Shown here one piece after another: positions 8,807-17,317 of a stretch of DNA of 64,000 nt; the first letter of the stretch is position 1; the number at the start of each line of letters is the position of its first letter. This stretch comes from Imperialibacter sp040222815 (GTDB lineage: Bacteria; Bacteroidota; Bacteroidia; Cytophagales; Cyclobacteriaceae). Both the position numbers and the translations under genes were made by a program. Location of the stretch: contig NZ_JAVKCH010000037.1 of the NCBI RefSeq assembly GCF_040222815.1, positions 50,884 through 114,883 on the forward strand, in the 5' to 3' direction. The notes below the pieces were generated by a model, which made no database searches, was not told where the DNA came from, and saw only the letters and a list, made by a program, of their open reading frames with translations.

Positions 8807-8818
8807 AGTAGTAGTTCG

Positions 8819-9202
8819 TTAACCTTCTGTCTCTTCATTTTCCTCGTCCGCCGGTGGAATATCTAGGCTGTTGATCAAACTATCCATTTTGTGTGCGTGA
8901 TCCTCAGTGTCATCAATAAAGAAAGCAATTTCAGGAATTATTCTTACCTGCTTGCCTATCCTTTGGCCAAGAAGTTTCCGAACCTGGCTCTTGCGCTCGT
9001 TAATCTGCGCAAGCATTTCATCTCTGTCCTCCGCCATGAAAATGCTGAGGTATACCTTTGCGAAGCCAAGATCCGGGCTCATTTTCACCAGCGTAATGGT
9101 GATAAAGGCCTTTCCAAACATGTGTTTTGTGTCACGCTGGAAAATCTCCCCTAATTCTTTCTGTATTAAGCGGGCGTATTTTTGTTGTCTGGTGCTCTCC
9201 AT
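8819..9202 (-). CDS. rbfA: 30S ribosome-binding factor RbfA
   Basis: 127 residues from the ATG at 9202 (MESTRQQKYARLIQKELGEI). An upstream in-frame Met at 9232 would add ten residues that do not look like the family. The KH-like RbfA fold is recognisable from the N-terminal helix, ITLVKMSPDLGFAKVYLSIF and the late VRIIPEIAFFIDDTEDHAHK, which matches the usual family ending before an acidic tail. RbfA binds the 30S subunit and supports 16S rRNA 5'-end maturation, especially in the cold. It is followed by the permease gene. Confidence 0.92.
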   Translation of the reverse strand: MESTRQQKYARLIQKELGEIFQRDTKHMFGKAFITITLVKMSPDLGFAKVYLSIFMAEDRDEMLAQINERKSQVRKLLGQRIGKQVRIIPEIAFFIDDTEDHAHKMDSLINSLDIPPADEENEETEG

Positions 9203-9287
9203 AAGATGGCAAATATCCGCATTATTTTGCACAATCGGCGTTATAACACGTATTTTCGTGGCAAGACAATAACCTTGAGAAAATCCG

Positions 9288-10697
9288 TTGCTATCTTTTT
9301 TTAGAATAAACGACCCTTACCGCCTTATTTTTGTGCTGCTACTTTTGGTGCTGGTAAGACTGCCATTTTACATTTGGGGAATTCCACTGACGTTACCCGA
9401 GTTGCACTGGCGGCTTGTTGGGGAAGCAATGGCTCAGGGTGGCCACCTTTATCTCGATATTTGGGACGACATCGGGCCGCTGTCGGGCGTTATGTATCAG
9501 GTGATCTTTTACCTGTTTGGCGACTCCCGCTTGCCTTACTACATCATCTCTGCTTTGCTGGTTATCATTCAGGCGGGCCTATTCAACCAGGTACTGCTGC
9601 GGAACAAGGCCTACAAAGAAAACACCTACGTGCCTGCGTTGTTCTACATGATGTACATGAATCTTTCATTCGATTTCATCACGCTGTCGCCAATTCTGTT
9701 CAGTATCACGTTCATCTTATTAGCGATCAACAATATTTTCCGGCGCATAGACAACAATACCCGGGACGAGCTTTTCCTCTACACAGGCCTTTATTTGGGT
9801 GTTGCAGTATTGTTCTATCTGCCGCTGCTTCCCTTCCTTCTTACCACAGCATTGTCGCTGGCGCTCTTTACGGGATCCATTCCACGGCGGTACATTCTGC
9901 TCTTTTTTGGCTTTTCGGTGGTGATTTCTGTCAGCTATGCTTACTACTATTGGCTCGACGCAGTGGATGAGTTCCACACGCAGTTTATGAAAGGACTTTG
10001 GAGGACCAGGAAACATTATTTGATGTCCTCTTTTCAGCTTTTGGTTATCGGCGGTGCCTCACTGTTGATTCTTGTGGTTTCTCTGTTTCGCATTTACACG
10101 AAAGCAAGGTTTGCCAACTATCAGGTGAAGTTTCAGCAGGTAATGTTCATCAACATTATTGCCGGGTTCATCACGTTGGCTATTTCGAATCAAATCGTTC
10201 CTCACCTGCTCCTTATTTTCGTGCCGCCGCTCGCTTTCTTCACCGCTCACTATATATTGGAAATGAGGCGGAGGATTTGGGCTGAAATATTCACCACTTT
10301 GGTTTTTGTTTTAGTGCTAGGGTGGAGCTATACAATATTTAGAGTGCCCCCAAAGCTCAATGAGACAATTACTTACGATGCATATTTCGCTCAAAAAGAG
10401 TTGTTGCCCGTTAGCTACGCAGGCAAGAAAATATGGGTAATTGGCGATAAGGAAAGCTACTACGAAAGCGCCGCATTGGGCAGCAAATATCTTAACTGGG
10501 ACCTGAGCGAGGAGGAGGTAACGCAACTCGATTTTTACCGGAATGTTGAAAACGTATTCAACAATATCGATCAGCTCCAGCCAGAAGTAATCGTAGACCT
10601 TGAAGGCCTGATGCCTAAGCTAATAGATCGGGCACCTGCTGTAGGCGAAAGATATGAGAGTGTAGAGGGGACTAACTTCTATATAAGAAGGGAGTAG
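9288..10697 (+). CDS. Polytopic membrane protein, GT-C glycosyltransferase-like
   Basis: 469 residues with about nine to eleven hydrophobic segments up to residue 355 and a soluble C-terminal domain (about 360-469, starting near TYDAYFAQKELLPVSYAGKK). An Asp-containing first loop (LYLDIWDDIGPLSG, about 62-75) follows the first helix, as in GT-C enzymes that use lipid-linked sugars; the link is only suggestive. The start must be TTG at 9288 because an in-frame TGA lies at 9276 and the next Met is inside the conserved-looking loop. It ends at 10697, directly abutting the convergent rpiB. Confidence 0.6.
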   Translation: MLSFFRINDPYRLIFVLLLLVLVRLPFYIWGIPLTLPELHWRLVGEAMAQGGHLYLDIWDDIGPLSGVMYQVIFYLFGDSRLPYYIISALLVIIQAGLFNQVLLRNKAYKENTYVPALFYMMYMNLSFDFITLSPILFSITFILLAINNIFRRIDNNTRDELFLYTGLYLGVAVLFYLPLLPFLLTTALSLALFTGSIPRRYILLFFGFSVVISVSYAYYYWLDAVDEFHTQFMKGLWRTRKHYLMSSFQLLVIGGASLLILVVSLFRIYTKARFANYQVKFQQVMFINIIAGFITLAISNQIVPHLLLIFVPPLAFFTAHYILEMRRRIWAEIFTTLVFVLVLGWSYTIFRVPPKLNETITYDAYFAQKELLPVSYAGKKIWVIGDKESYYESAALGSKYLNWDLSEEEVTQLDFYRNVENVFNNIDQLQPEVIVDLEGLMPKLIDRAPAVGERYESVEGTNFYIRRE

Positions 10698-11132
10698 TCA
10701 ACAGCTTATTTTGCCCACCCTTCGTTCGTGCCTGCCTCCCTCGAATTCAACTGAAAGAAAAGCCTTGACCATTTTTTCAGCTTCTTCATACTCGACAAAT
10801 CGCTCCGGCATGCACAATACGTTGGCATTGTTGTGCTGCCTTGCAAGCGCAGCGAGTTCCTCTTTCCAGCAAAGGGCCGCTCGTATTTGCTGGTGTTTAT
10901 TGGCTGTCATGGCCACACCGTTGCCACTGCCGCAAATAAGAATACCAAAATCAGATTCATGATTTTCGACGGATGTGGCTACAGGATGAGCGAAGTCTGC
11001 ATAGTCTATCGAATCAGCACTGTGGGTGCCAAAATCCTTTACCACGTAACCTTCATCCTGCAAAAAGGCTAGTATTTTTTCTTTGTAACCGAAGCCCGCA
11101 TGATCAGCTCCCAAAGCTATTTTTAAACTCAT
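10698..11132 (-). CDS. rpiB: Ribose 5-phosphate isomerase B
   Basis: 144 residues, full length for RpiB/LacA/LacB. It has the phosphate-binding GADHAG (Asp10, His11) and the active-site Cys67 in ICGSGNGVAMTANK, followed by IRAALCWKEELAALARQHNN and the NVLCMPERF segment. It interconverts ribulose 5-phosphate and ribose 5-phosphate in the pentose phosphate pathway, in the cytoplasm. The ATG overlaps the tatC stop by 4 bp (ATGA), indicating translational coupling at the end of a glyA-tatC-rpiB operon. Confidence 0.94.
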   Translation of the reverse strand: MSLKIALGADHAGFGYKEKILAFLQDEGYVVKDFGTHSADSIDYADFAHPVATSVENHESDFGILICGSGNGVAMTANKHQQIRAALCWKEELAALARQHNNANVLCMPERFVEYEEAEKMVKAFLSVEFEGGRHERRVGKISC

Positions 11133-11959
11133 GACTTAGCGTTTCGTTTCAATTCTTCTTTTGCTTCTCTGCGTTTGATTCTTTTCGAAATATAGATACT
11201 CACCTCATATAGCCCCACGATAGGCAGAGAAACAAGCATTTGGCTGAAAGGGTCTGGCGGAGTGATCACGGCACCAACGATGAAGATAACGACGATAGCG
11301 TGTTTTCTGTAAGTGATCAGGAATTCCGGTGTGACGATTCCGGCCTTGGTCAGGAAGTACATTACGATCGGAAGCTGGAAAATCAGCCCGCTTGATAACA
11401 CTAGCGTGACTACCGTGGAAACATAAGAGATAATATCAAACTCGTTGAGAATGGATGGATCCAGCTGATAGTTGGCCAGGAAGTAAACTGACACAGGCGT
11501 CACTATAAAGTAGCCGAACAACACACCGATCATGAAAAGGAAGCTTACGAAAAAGGTGGCCCCACGAGTCAAATTCCTTTCATGTGAGTAAAGTCCCGGC
11601 GCAACAAATCGCCAAATTTCCCAAAAGGCATAGGGGAAGGCGCAAATTAGCCCCACCACCAGTGAGGAGGTGATGTGCATAGTGAACTGTCCGGTAAGCT
11701 GTCGGCTTTGGATAATGAAGGGAAGCTCGTTGATGCACAGCGCATCTATTCCAACGACTTCTGAGAGCTTGCAAAGCATTCTGTAAGACCAGAAGTCAGT
11801 TTTGGATGGGCCAAGAATCAGTACCCCAAAAATGAAGCCCTTGGAAACAAAAGCAGCCACGGAAAAAACTAATACTGATGCTACTGAACGTACCAAATGC
11901 CACCTGAGCTCCTCCAGGTGGTCGATAAACGACATTTCTTTCTCTTCACTCTCCGCCAC
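11129..11959 (-). CDS. tatC: Sec-independent (Tat) translocase subunit TatC
   Basis: 276 residues with six predicted membrane helices. The N-terminal signature MSFIDHLEELRWHLVRS is the conserved TatC entry, and the LPIVMYFLTKAGIVTPEFL and VVIFIVGAVITPPDPFSQML segments are typical of the last helices. TatC binds the twin-arginine signal of folded exported proteins. A likely client is in this window: the molybdenum hydroxylase at 37140-39407. Compared with E. coli TatC there is a longer insert after the first helix (about 45-85). It lies 16 bp after glyA and overlaps rpiB. Confidence 0.94.
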   Translation of the reverse strand: MAESEEKEMSFIDHLEELRWHLVRSVASVLVFSVAAFVSKGFIFGVLILGPSKTDFWSYRMLCKLSEVVGIDALCINELPFIIQSRQLTGQFTMHITSSLVVGLICAFPYAFWEIWRFVAPGLYSHERNLTRGATFFVSFLFMIGVLFGYFIVTPVSVYFLANYQLDPSILNEFDIISYVSTVVTLVLSSGLIFQLPIVMYFLTKAGIVTPEFLITYRKHAIVVIFIVGAVITPPDPFSQMLVSLPIVGLYEVSIYISKRIKRREAKEELKRNAKS

Positions 11960-11975
11960 GGCCGATATAGTTTAA

Positions 11976-13247
11976 TTATTTGTAAAGTGGGAAGTTGCTC
12001 ATCCAGCTATTTACCTCCTTCTTGATAGCGGAAAGTTTGGACTCATTCTCATGGTTCATCAATGCGTCGTCCACCAGTTCGGCGATTTTCAGCATCTCCT
12101 TTTCTTTGAGTCCTCTTGTGGTCATGGCCGCAGTTCCGAGCCTCATGCCTGAGGTTACAAACGGAGACTTGTCGTCGAAGGGAACCATATTTTTGTTGAT
12201 GGTAATATCCGCTTTTATAAGGCCATTTTCTGCCTGTTTGCCACTAAGGTTTTTGGGGCGCAGGTCAATCAGCATCATGTGGTTGTCGGTACCATCCGAA
12301 ATCACTTTGTAGCCTTTATCCACAAACGCCTGCGACATTACCTTCGCATTTTTTTGTACCTGAAGCACGTAGTTCATGTAGTCATCCGACAAAGCTTCCT
12401 GAAAAGCAATGGCTTTGGCTGCAATCACATGCTCCAGTGGGCCGCCTTGCGTGCCAGGGAAAACACCGCCGTCCAGCAGCGACGTCATCATTCTCAAGTC
12501 ACCTTTAGGCGTTTTTAGCCCAAACGGATTCTCAAAATCCTCCCTCATCATGATCATGCCGCCCCTTGGGCCCCGCAGTGTTTTGTGCGTGGTGGTGGTT
12601 ACTATGTGGCAATAGTCAAGCGGATCGTTGAGCAAACCCCGGGCAATGAGCCCCGCAGGGTGAGATACATCTGCCAGCAATAGGGCCCCTACTTCATCGG
12701 CAATGGCCCTGAGCCTTTCGTAGTCCCAGTCTCTGCTATACGCTGAAGCACCACAAATCATCAACTTCGGTTTTTCTTTCTTTGCCGTAGCTTCTACCAC
12801 GTCATAGTTGATGACGCCGGTTTCCTTTTCAACGCCATAAAAATTGGCCCGGTATAGCTTACCGGAGAAGTTGACGGGGGATCCGTGAGTTAAATGTCCA
12901 CCATGTGAAAGGTCAAACCCAAGGATAGCGTCACCGGCATTAAGCACTGCCAGCATCACGGCGGCATTTGCCTGAGCCCCTGAGTGAGGTTGTACGTTGG
13001 CCCACGTGGCACCAAACAATTCCTTTGCACGCTCAATCGCAAGAGTTTCTATCTCATCAACTACTTCGCAGCCCCCATAGTATCTTTTACCAGGCAGCCC
13101 CTCGGCGTATTTGTTGGTTAACACGGTGCCCATTGCCTCGATTACCTGCGGAGAAGCAAAGTTCTCGGAGGCTATCAACTCAATGCCGTCTTCTTGTCTT
13201 TTCTTCTCTTTTTGGATGAGGTCAAAAATCAATGTATCTCTCTGCAT
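11976..13247 (-). CDS. glyA: Serine hydroxymethyltransferase
   Basis: 423 residues, matching the family length. The pyridoxal-phosphate lysine is Lys222 in VTTTTHKTLRGPRGG, with the upstream IELIASENFASPQVIEAMG, TNKYAEGLPGKRYYGG and ADVSHPAGLIA segments all present. It converts serine plus tetrahydrofolate to glycine plus methylene-tetrahydrofolate in the cytoplasm. It is the first gene of a probable glyA-tatC-rpiB operon with a good promoter candidate just upstream. Confidence 0.96.
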   Translation of the reverse strand: MQRDTLIFDLIQKEKKRQEDGIELIASENFASPQVIEAMGTVLTNKYAEGLPGKRYYGGCEVVDEIETLAIERAKELFGATWANVQPHSGAQANAAVMLAVLNAGDAILGFDLSHGGHLTHGSPVNFSGKLYRANFYGVEKETGVINYDVVEATAKKEKPKLMICGASAYSRDWDYERLRAIADEVGALLLADVSHPAGLIARGLLNDPLDYCHIVTTTTHKTLRGPRGGMIMMREDFENPFGLKTPKGDLRMMTSLLDGGVFPGTQGGPLEHVIAAKAIAFQEALSDDYMNYVLQVQKNAKVMSQAFVDKGYKVISDGTDNHMMLIDLRPKNLSGKQAENGLIKADITINKNMVPFDDKSPFVTSGMRLGTAAMTTRGLKEKEMLKIAELVDDALMNHENESKLSAIKKEVNSWMSNFPLYK

Positions 13248-13266
13248 TTCAGGAATTGTTTGCGGC

Positions 13267-13298
13267 CAAAGTTAGCGCAAGCAGTAGAATTTACCAAT
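13267..13298 (-). promoter_or_regulatory. Bacteroidota-type promoter for glyA
   Basis: Minus strand: ATTG at 13298-13295, 20-bp spacer, then TAACTTTG at 13274-13267, matching the TAnnTTTG -7 element and its upstream TTG-type -33 element. The start of transcription would be near 13260, about 13 bp before the ATG at 13247. Confidence 0.5.
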
Positions 13299-13510
13299 TG
13301 AAATACCAGACGTATTACAATGCCTTTTCTAGCGTGCGATAACCGATAGAAATATGCCTTGGCGAAGCCCGCCGTTTCTGCCAACTGACACAGCTACCAT
13401 ATGTTGTTTTACCCAAAAAAAACGTACATTTTTGTTCCCATTTCAAAATAAAGGCAACATCCGCACAGCGCACACCTGTTGGATCAGGAAATAATTATAA
13501 GGGAAAGGAC

Positions 13511-14575
13511 ATGGCACTAGAAGAATACCGGAAGCAGATAGATGACCTGGACAACAGGATTTTGGACTTATTGGCTCAGAGGATGGAAGTGGTGAAGCAG
13601 GTCGGTGACCTGAAGAGAAAGACCAATGCCACGATTTACCGCCCCGAAAGAGAAAAGGCTATTATCGACAGGCTTGACAAAATGAACAAAGGTTTGCTCA
13701 ACAGGGCGGCCATTGAGGCCATCTTTCTTGAGATTTTCGCAGTGGCAAGGAATCTGGAGCTGCCCGAACGAGTGGCCTACCTTGGTCCGGAGGGAAGTTT
13801 TACCCACCAGGCGGCCGAAAGCCGGTATGGAGCAATGAGCACTTACACCTCACTCAACTCCATTGAAGCGGTGTTTGAAACCGTTAAGAGCGATAGGGCA
13901 AGGTTTGGCGTAGTGCCTATTGAGAATAACCAGGAGGGTGTGGTGCAGGAAACAATTGACCTGCTCGGCAGGTATGACCTTAACATCATTGCCGAGCTGC
14001 CTTTGGCCATCCATTTCGCTTTTGCCACTGAGGAAGAAAACCTGAAGAGTATTAAGAAAATCTATTCTAAAGACATTGCTTTCAGGCAGTGTAGTGCATT
14101 CATCGAGGATCATTTCGACAAAGGGGTAGAGCTGGTGCCGGTAAACTCTACCAGCACGGCCGTAAAAATAGCTAAGGAAGAAAAAGGTGCGGCGGCCATT
14201 TGTGCGCACATCGCTGCCAAGGAATACGACCTTCCGATATTGTTTGAGAACATTGAAGATTCCGGGGAAAATTCTACCCGCTTCATCATTCTTTGCAAAG
14301 GCCATTTTAACGAGCCAAGTAACAATGACAAGACTTCCATTTTGGCACGCCTCGAAGACAAGCCGGGAGCTTTGGTTACCTTCCTGCAAGAATTTCACAA
14401 AGCCAAGATCAATCTTTGCAAAGTTGAGAGCCGGCCAGCCAAAGAAGGCTCTAATTTTAAGTATATTTTTTACATAGACTTCGATGGTCATTTCAATGAC
14501 AGACGGGTCCAAAAGGTGGTGAAGAACTACTGGCACAATATTAAGTGGTTAGGCAGCTATGTGAAGCTGGTTTAG
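13511..14575 (+). CDS. pheA: Bifunctional chorismate mutase / prephenate dehydratase
   Basis: 354 residues in three parts: an AroQ-type chorismate mutase (1-85: YRKQIDDLDNRILDLLAQRM, DLKRK), prephenate dehydratase (about 92-270: VAYLGPEGSFTHQAA, FGVVPIENNQEGVVQETIDL, ENSTRFIIL with the TRF motif) and a C-terminal ACT domain (about 283-354) with KVESRP, the ESRP motif that senses phenylalanine. It makes phenylpyruvate from chorismate and is probably feedback-inhibited by phenylalanine. It starts at ATG 13511 after AAGGGAAAGG. No other aromatic gene is adjacent. Confidence 0.95.
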   Translation: MALEEYRKQIDDLDNRILDLLAQRMEVVKQVGDLKRKTNATIYRPEREKAIIDRLDKMNKGLLNRAAIEAIFLEIFAVARNLELPERVAYLGPEGSFTHQAAESRYGAMSTYTSLNSIEAVFETVKSDRARFGVVPIENNQEGVVQETIDLLGRYDLNIIAELPLAIHFAFATEEENLKSIKKIYSKDIAFRQCSAFIEDHFDKGVELVPVNSTSTAVKIAKEEKGAAAICAHIAAKEYDLPILFENIEDSGENSTRFIILCKGHFNEPSNNDKTSILARLEDKPGALVTFLQEFHKAKINLCKVESRPAKEGSNFKYIFYIDFDGHFNDRRVQKVVKNYWHNIKWLGSYVKLV

Positions 14576-14716
14576 TCAAAAAAGTAGTTCCATTGAGAAG
14601 AACGAAACGCACTTTTGGATCGTTTTAAACTCATCTGAGAAATATTTGAGACCTCAAATCCCAAAGCGTGACAAACAGCCACGCTTGCCTGGAAAAGGAC
14701 ACAAAAAACCATCGAA

Positions 14717-14989
14717 ATGAAAAAGCTATCAATGCTGGCCGCAGTGGCTATAGCTTTTGGAATTGTGGTTGAGGCCAATGCTCAACAAATTGAAATAGGC
14801 AAGAACACAAAAATTGAGAGGAGCGAAGTGCCCATTCGGATCCTCAAAAGCCTGGAGAATGAATTTCCGGAAACGAGTAATTTTCAGGATCAAACATGGT
14901 ACCTGCACTACATGGAAGGCAAGGGCAGTTTAGAGCGCCTGATTGTGATATCTCCGGATGGCAAGGTGATCCGGGACAGGCATTCATGA
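14717..14989 (+). CDS. Small secreted protein of unknown function
   Basis: 90 residues. A clear signal peptide (MKKLSMLAAVAIAFGIVVEA with cleavage after ANA) precedes a small mature domain of about 67 residues with IRILKSLENEFPET, WYLHYMEG and LIVISPDGKVIRDRHS. The pattern of a short helix followed by beta strands recalls PepSY-like periplasmic domains, but I do not recognise a family. It stands alone between pheA and a terminator. Confidence 0.6.
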   Translation: MKKLSMLAAVAIAFGIVVEANAQQIEIGKNTKIERSEVPIRILKSLENEFPETSNFQDQTWYLHYMEGKGSLERLIVISPDGKVIRDRHS

Positions 14990-15008
14990 TGATGAAATGA
15001 GAGGTACC

Positions 15009-15029
15009 AAGGGAGCTGCAAGCTCCCTT
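15009..15029. terminator. Rho-independent terminator between convergent genes
   Basis: A perfect 9-bp stem AAGGGAGCT / AGCTCCCTT with a GCA loop. T-rich sequence follows on the plus strand, serving the small secreted protein gene; the same stem may serve the converging GH3-family gene that ends at 15032. Confidence 0.8.
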
Positions 15030-15031
15030 TT

Positions 15032-16558
15032 CTATACTGAAACGTTCATCATTTCGAGCAAGTCGTCAATATACTCCCGGGAATTGGAAAGCCGTGGCAC
15101 TTTATTTTGGCCACCTAACTTCCCTCTTTTTTTCATCCATTGGTAGAAAGTGCCTTCTTCCACTACGTAGAGCACCGGCGCTTCGAGGGCAAGGCCTTTA
15201 TATCGTTTGGCATCGTAGTCTGAATTAATTTTTCGAAGGGTGCTGTCCAAAACCTCTATGAACCGGGTTCTGTCGTTGGGAGGCTTAATAAACTCCATCA
15301 CCCATTCGTGAGCTCCCTTTTGACCACCCTCCAGGTAGCGTGGGGCGGCTGTAAAATTGCTGATAACCGCCGAGGTTTCCCTGCATGCTTCAGTAATCGC
15401 CGTTTCTGCATTCTCTATAATCAGCTCTTCACCGAAGGCATTGATAAAATGCTTTGTCCGGCCACTGATTTTGACCCGGAAAGGGCTGATAGAGGTAAAC
15501 TTAACTGTGTCACCAATTCTGTATCTCCAGAGCCCGGCGTTGGTGGTAATGATCATCGCATAATTGACGCCGATTTCTACCTGTTCCAGAGTAAGGGCTT
15601 TGGGGCTATCGTTCCCAATTTCCTCAAAAGGAACAAACTCATAAAAAATGCCGTAGTCGAGCATCAGCAGCATCTCGTCTGAATTCCTTTGGTCTTGTAT
15701 GCCAAAAAAGCCTTCGGATGCATTGTATGTTTCCATGTACCTCATGCCATCGGAGGGAATGAGCGACTTGAAGAGGTCTTTGTAGGGAGGGAAGGCTACC
15801 GCACCATGGAAGAAGACTTCCAGGTTTGGCCACACCTCCAGGATGTTGGTTTTGCCGGTCAACTCCAGTATTCGCTGTAGCAAAACGACAGTCCATGTGG
15901 GTACACCGCTGATGCTGGTCACGTTTTCCTCCAGGGTAGTGGTGGCCATCATCTCAATTTTTTCTTCCCACTCGTCCATCAGCGCAATTTCCATACTGGG
16001 TGTGCGCACAAACTGAACCCAGAGAGGGAGGTTCTTGATGATAACAGCGGAAACGTCGCCATAATAGGAGTTGGCGTTTTTGTCAAATTGATTGATCTGC
16101 TGGCTGCCGCCAATGGTGAGACCCTTGCCTGTAAAAAGCTTGGATTCGGGGTAGTTATTAACGTAAATGGAAATCAGATCTTTGCCGCCTTTGAAATGAC
16201 AGTCTTCAAGTGCTTCAGGGGAAACAGGAATAAATTTACTGCGGGCATTGGTAGTGCCTGACGACTTGGCAAACCACTTTACCTCACTTGGCCAGAGCAC
16301 ATTTTGCTCCCCCTTCATTAATCGGTCAATATAGGGCGCCAGTTCTTCGTAAGACACGATCGGCACCCGCTTTTGAAAGTCCTCGTGATTTCGGAAATCA
16401 ACGAAGCCGTATTTGTTGCCGTATTCTGTGTCTTTGCCCCGCTGAATCAGCCTCTGGAAAAGCTCCTCCTGCACCTCAAAGGGATACTTCATGAAAAGCT
16501 CAATCTGGTGGATTCGCTTTTTCATGACCCAGGTCATTATAGAATTGAGAATTTCCAT
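15032..16558 (-). CDS. GH3 auxin-responsive-promoter family adenylating enzyme
   Basis: 508 residues, the full GH3 fold, a branch of the acyl-adenylate/firefly luciferase superfamily. The ATP-phosphate loop is visible as FAKSSGTTNARSKFIPVS (about 97-114). GVNYAMIITTNAGLWRYRIG (about 333-352) and the hinge segment RVKISGRTKHFINAFGEE are typical of GH3. Plant members join amino acids to jasmonate or auxin; the bacterial substrate is unknown. It is the third gene of a recJ-lptB-GH3 run with gaps of 15 and 12 bp, which hints at an envelope or lipid link but proves nothing. Confidence 0.88.
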   Translation of the reverse strand: MEILNSIMTWVMKKRIHQIELFMKYPFEVQEELFQRLIQRGKDTEYGNKYGFVDFRNHEDFQKRVPIVSYEELAPYIDRLMKGEQNVLWPSEVKWFAKSSGTTNARSKFIPVSPEALEDCHFKGGKDLISIYVNNYPESKLFTGKGLTIGGSQQINQFDKNANSYYGDVSAVIIKNLPLWVQFVRTPSMEIALMDEWEEKIEMMATTTLEENVTSISGVPTWTVVLLQRILELTGKTNILEVWPNLEVFFHGAVAFPPYKDLFKSLIPSDGMRYMETYNASEGFFGIQDQRNSDEMLLMLDYGIFYEFVPFEEIGNDSPKALTLEQVEIGVNYAMIITTNAGLWRYRIGDTVKFTSISPFRVKISGRTKHFINAFGEELIIENAETAITEACRETSAVISNFTAAPRYLEGGQKGAHEWVMEFIKPPNDRTRFIEVLDSTLRKINSDYDAKRYKGLALEAPVLYVVEEGTFYQWMKKRGKLGGQNKVPRLSNSREYIDDLLEMMNVSV

Positions 16559-16570
16559 TGGTGTTGTTTA

Positions 16571-17302
16571 CTAAACTTTTCTTTTCAACTCGAAGTGCTT
16601 GCCCAGGTACACCCTTCTTACCTGTTCGTCTGCAGCCAACTCTTCGGCAGTCCCTGATTTTAGCAGTTTTCCTTCAAACATCAAATAGGCCCTGTCAGTT
16701 ATCGACAGCGTTTCATTCACATTGTGATCCGTGATAAGGATTCCAATGTCCTTTTTCTTGAGCTGTGCCACAATAGTTTGGATCTCTTCGACGGCGATTG
16801 GGTCTACCCCTGCAAAAGGCTCATCTAATAATACAAAATTGGGATCAACCGCCAAAGCCCTGGCTATCTCCGTTCTTCTTCTCTCTCCTCCGGATAGCAC
16901 CATGCCGAGGTTTTTGCGCACATGCCCAAGGCTAAACTCGTCCAGCAGGCTCTCAAGCTTTTCCTTTTGCTCCGCCTTCGGAATGTTCCTCATTTCGAGA
17001 ACAGCCATGATATTTTCTTCTACACTTAGTTTCCTGAACACGGAGGCTTCCTGTGCCAAATACCCGATACCAAGCTTGGCCCTCCGGTACATCGGCAGGT
17101 CAGTGATGTTCTGTTCATCCAGGAAAATTTCCCCGTCGTTGGGCTTTATCAGGCCCACAATCATGTAAAAGGAAGTTGTTTTTCCGGCACCGTTGGGGCC
17201 GAGCAAACCGACAATTTCTCCTTGCGAAACCTCAACTGACACATTGTTGACAACGCTTCTTCCTTTATACTTTTTTATCAGGTTGTGTGCACTTAGTTTC
17301 AT
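16571..17302 (-). CDS. lptB: LPS export ABC transporter ATP-binding protein LptB
   Basis: 243 residues. Walker A GPNGAGKTT (35-43), ABC signature VLSGGERRRTEIARAL (135-150), Walker B FVLLDEPFAGVDP (156-168) and the switch His in LITDHNV are all intact. The GERRR signature variant and the FAGVDPIAVEEIQ phrase are characteristic of LptB. It powers extraction of lipopolysaccharide from the inner membrane together with LptF/G, which are not in this window. It lies between recJ and the GH3 gene. Confidence 0.93.
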   Translation of the reverse strand: MKLSAHNLIKKYKGRSVVNNVSVEVSQGEIVGLLGPNGAGKTTSFYMIVGLIKPNDGEIFLDEQNITDLPMYRRAKLGIGYLAQEASVFRKLSVEENIMAVLEMRNIPKAEQKEKLESLLDEFSLGHVRKNLGMVLSGGERRRTEIARALAVDPNFVLLDEPFAGVDPIAVEEIQTIVAQLKKKDIGILITDHNVNETLSITDRAYLMFEGKLLKSGTAEELAADEQVRRVYLGKHFELKRKV

Positions 17303-17317
17303 CGATCCTTCCGGGTA

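Noticed and set aside
13850..14536. A 228-codon open frame opposite pheA
   Set aside because: It lies wholly inside the well-supported prephenate dehydratase and ACT domains and shows no family resemblance.
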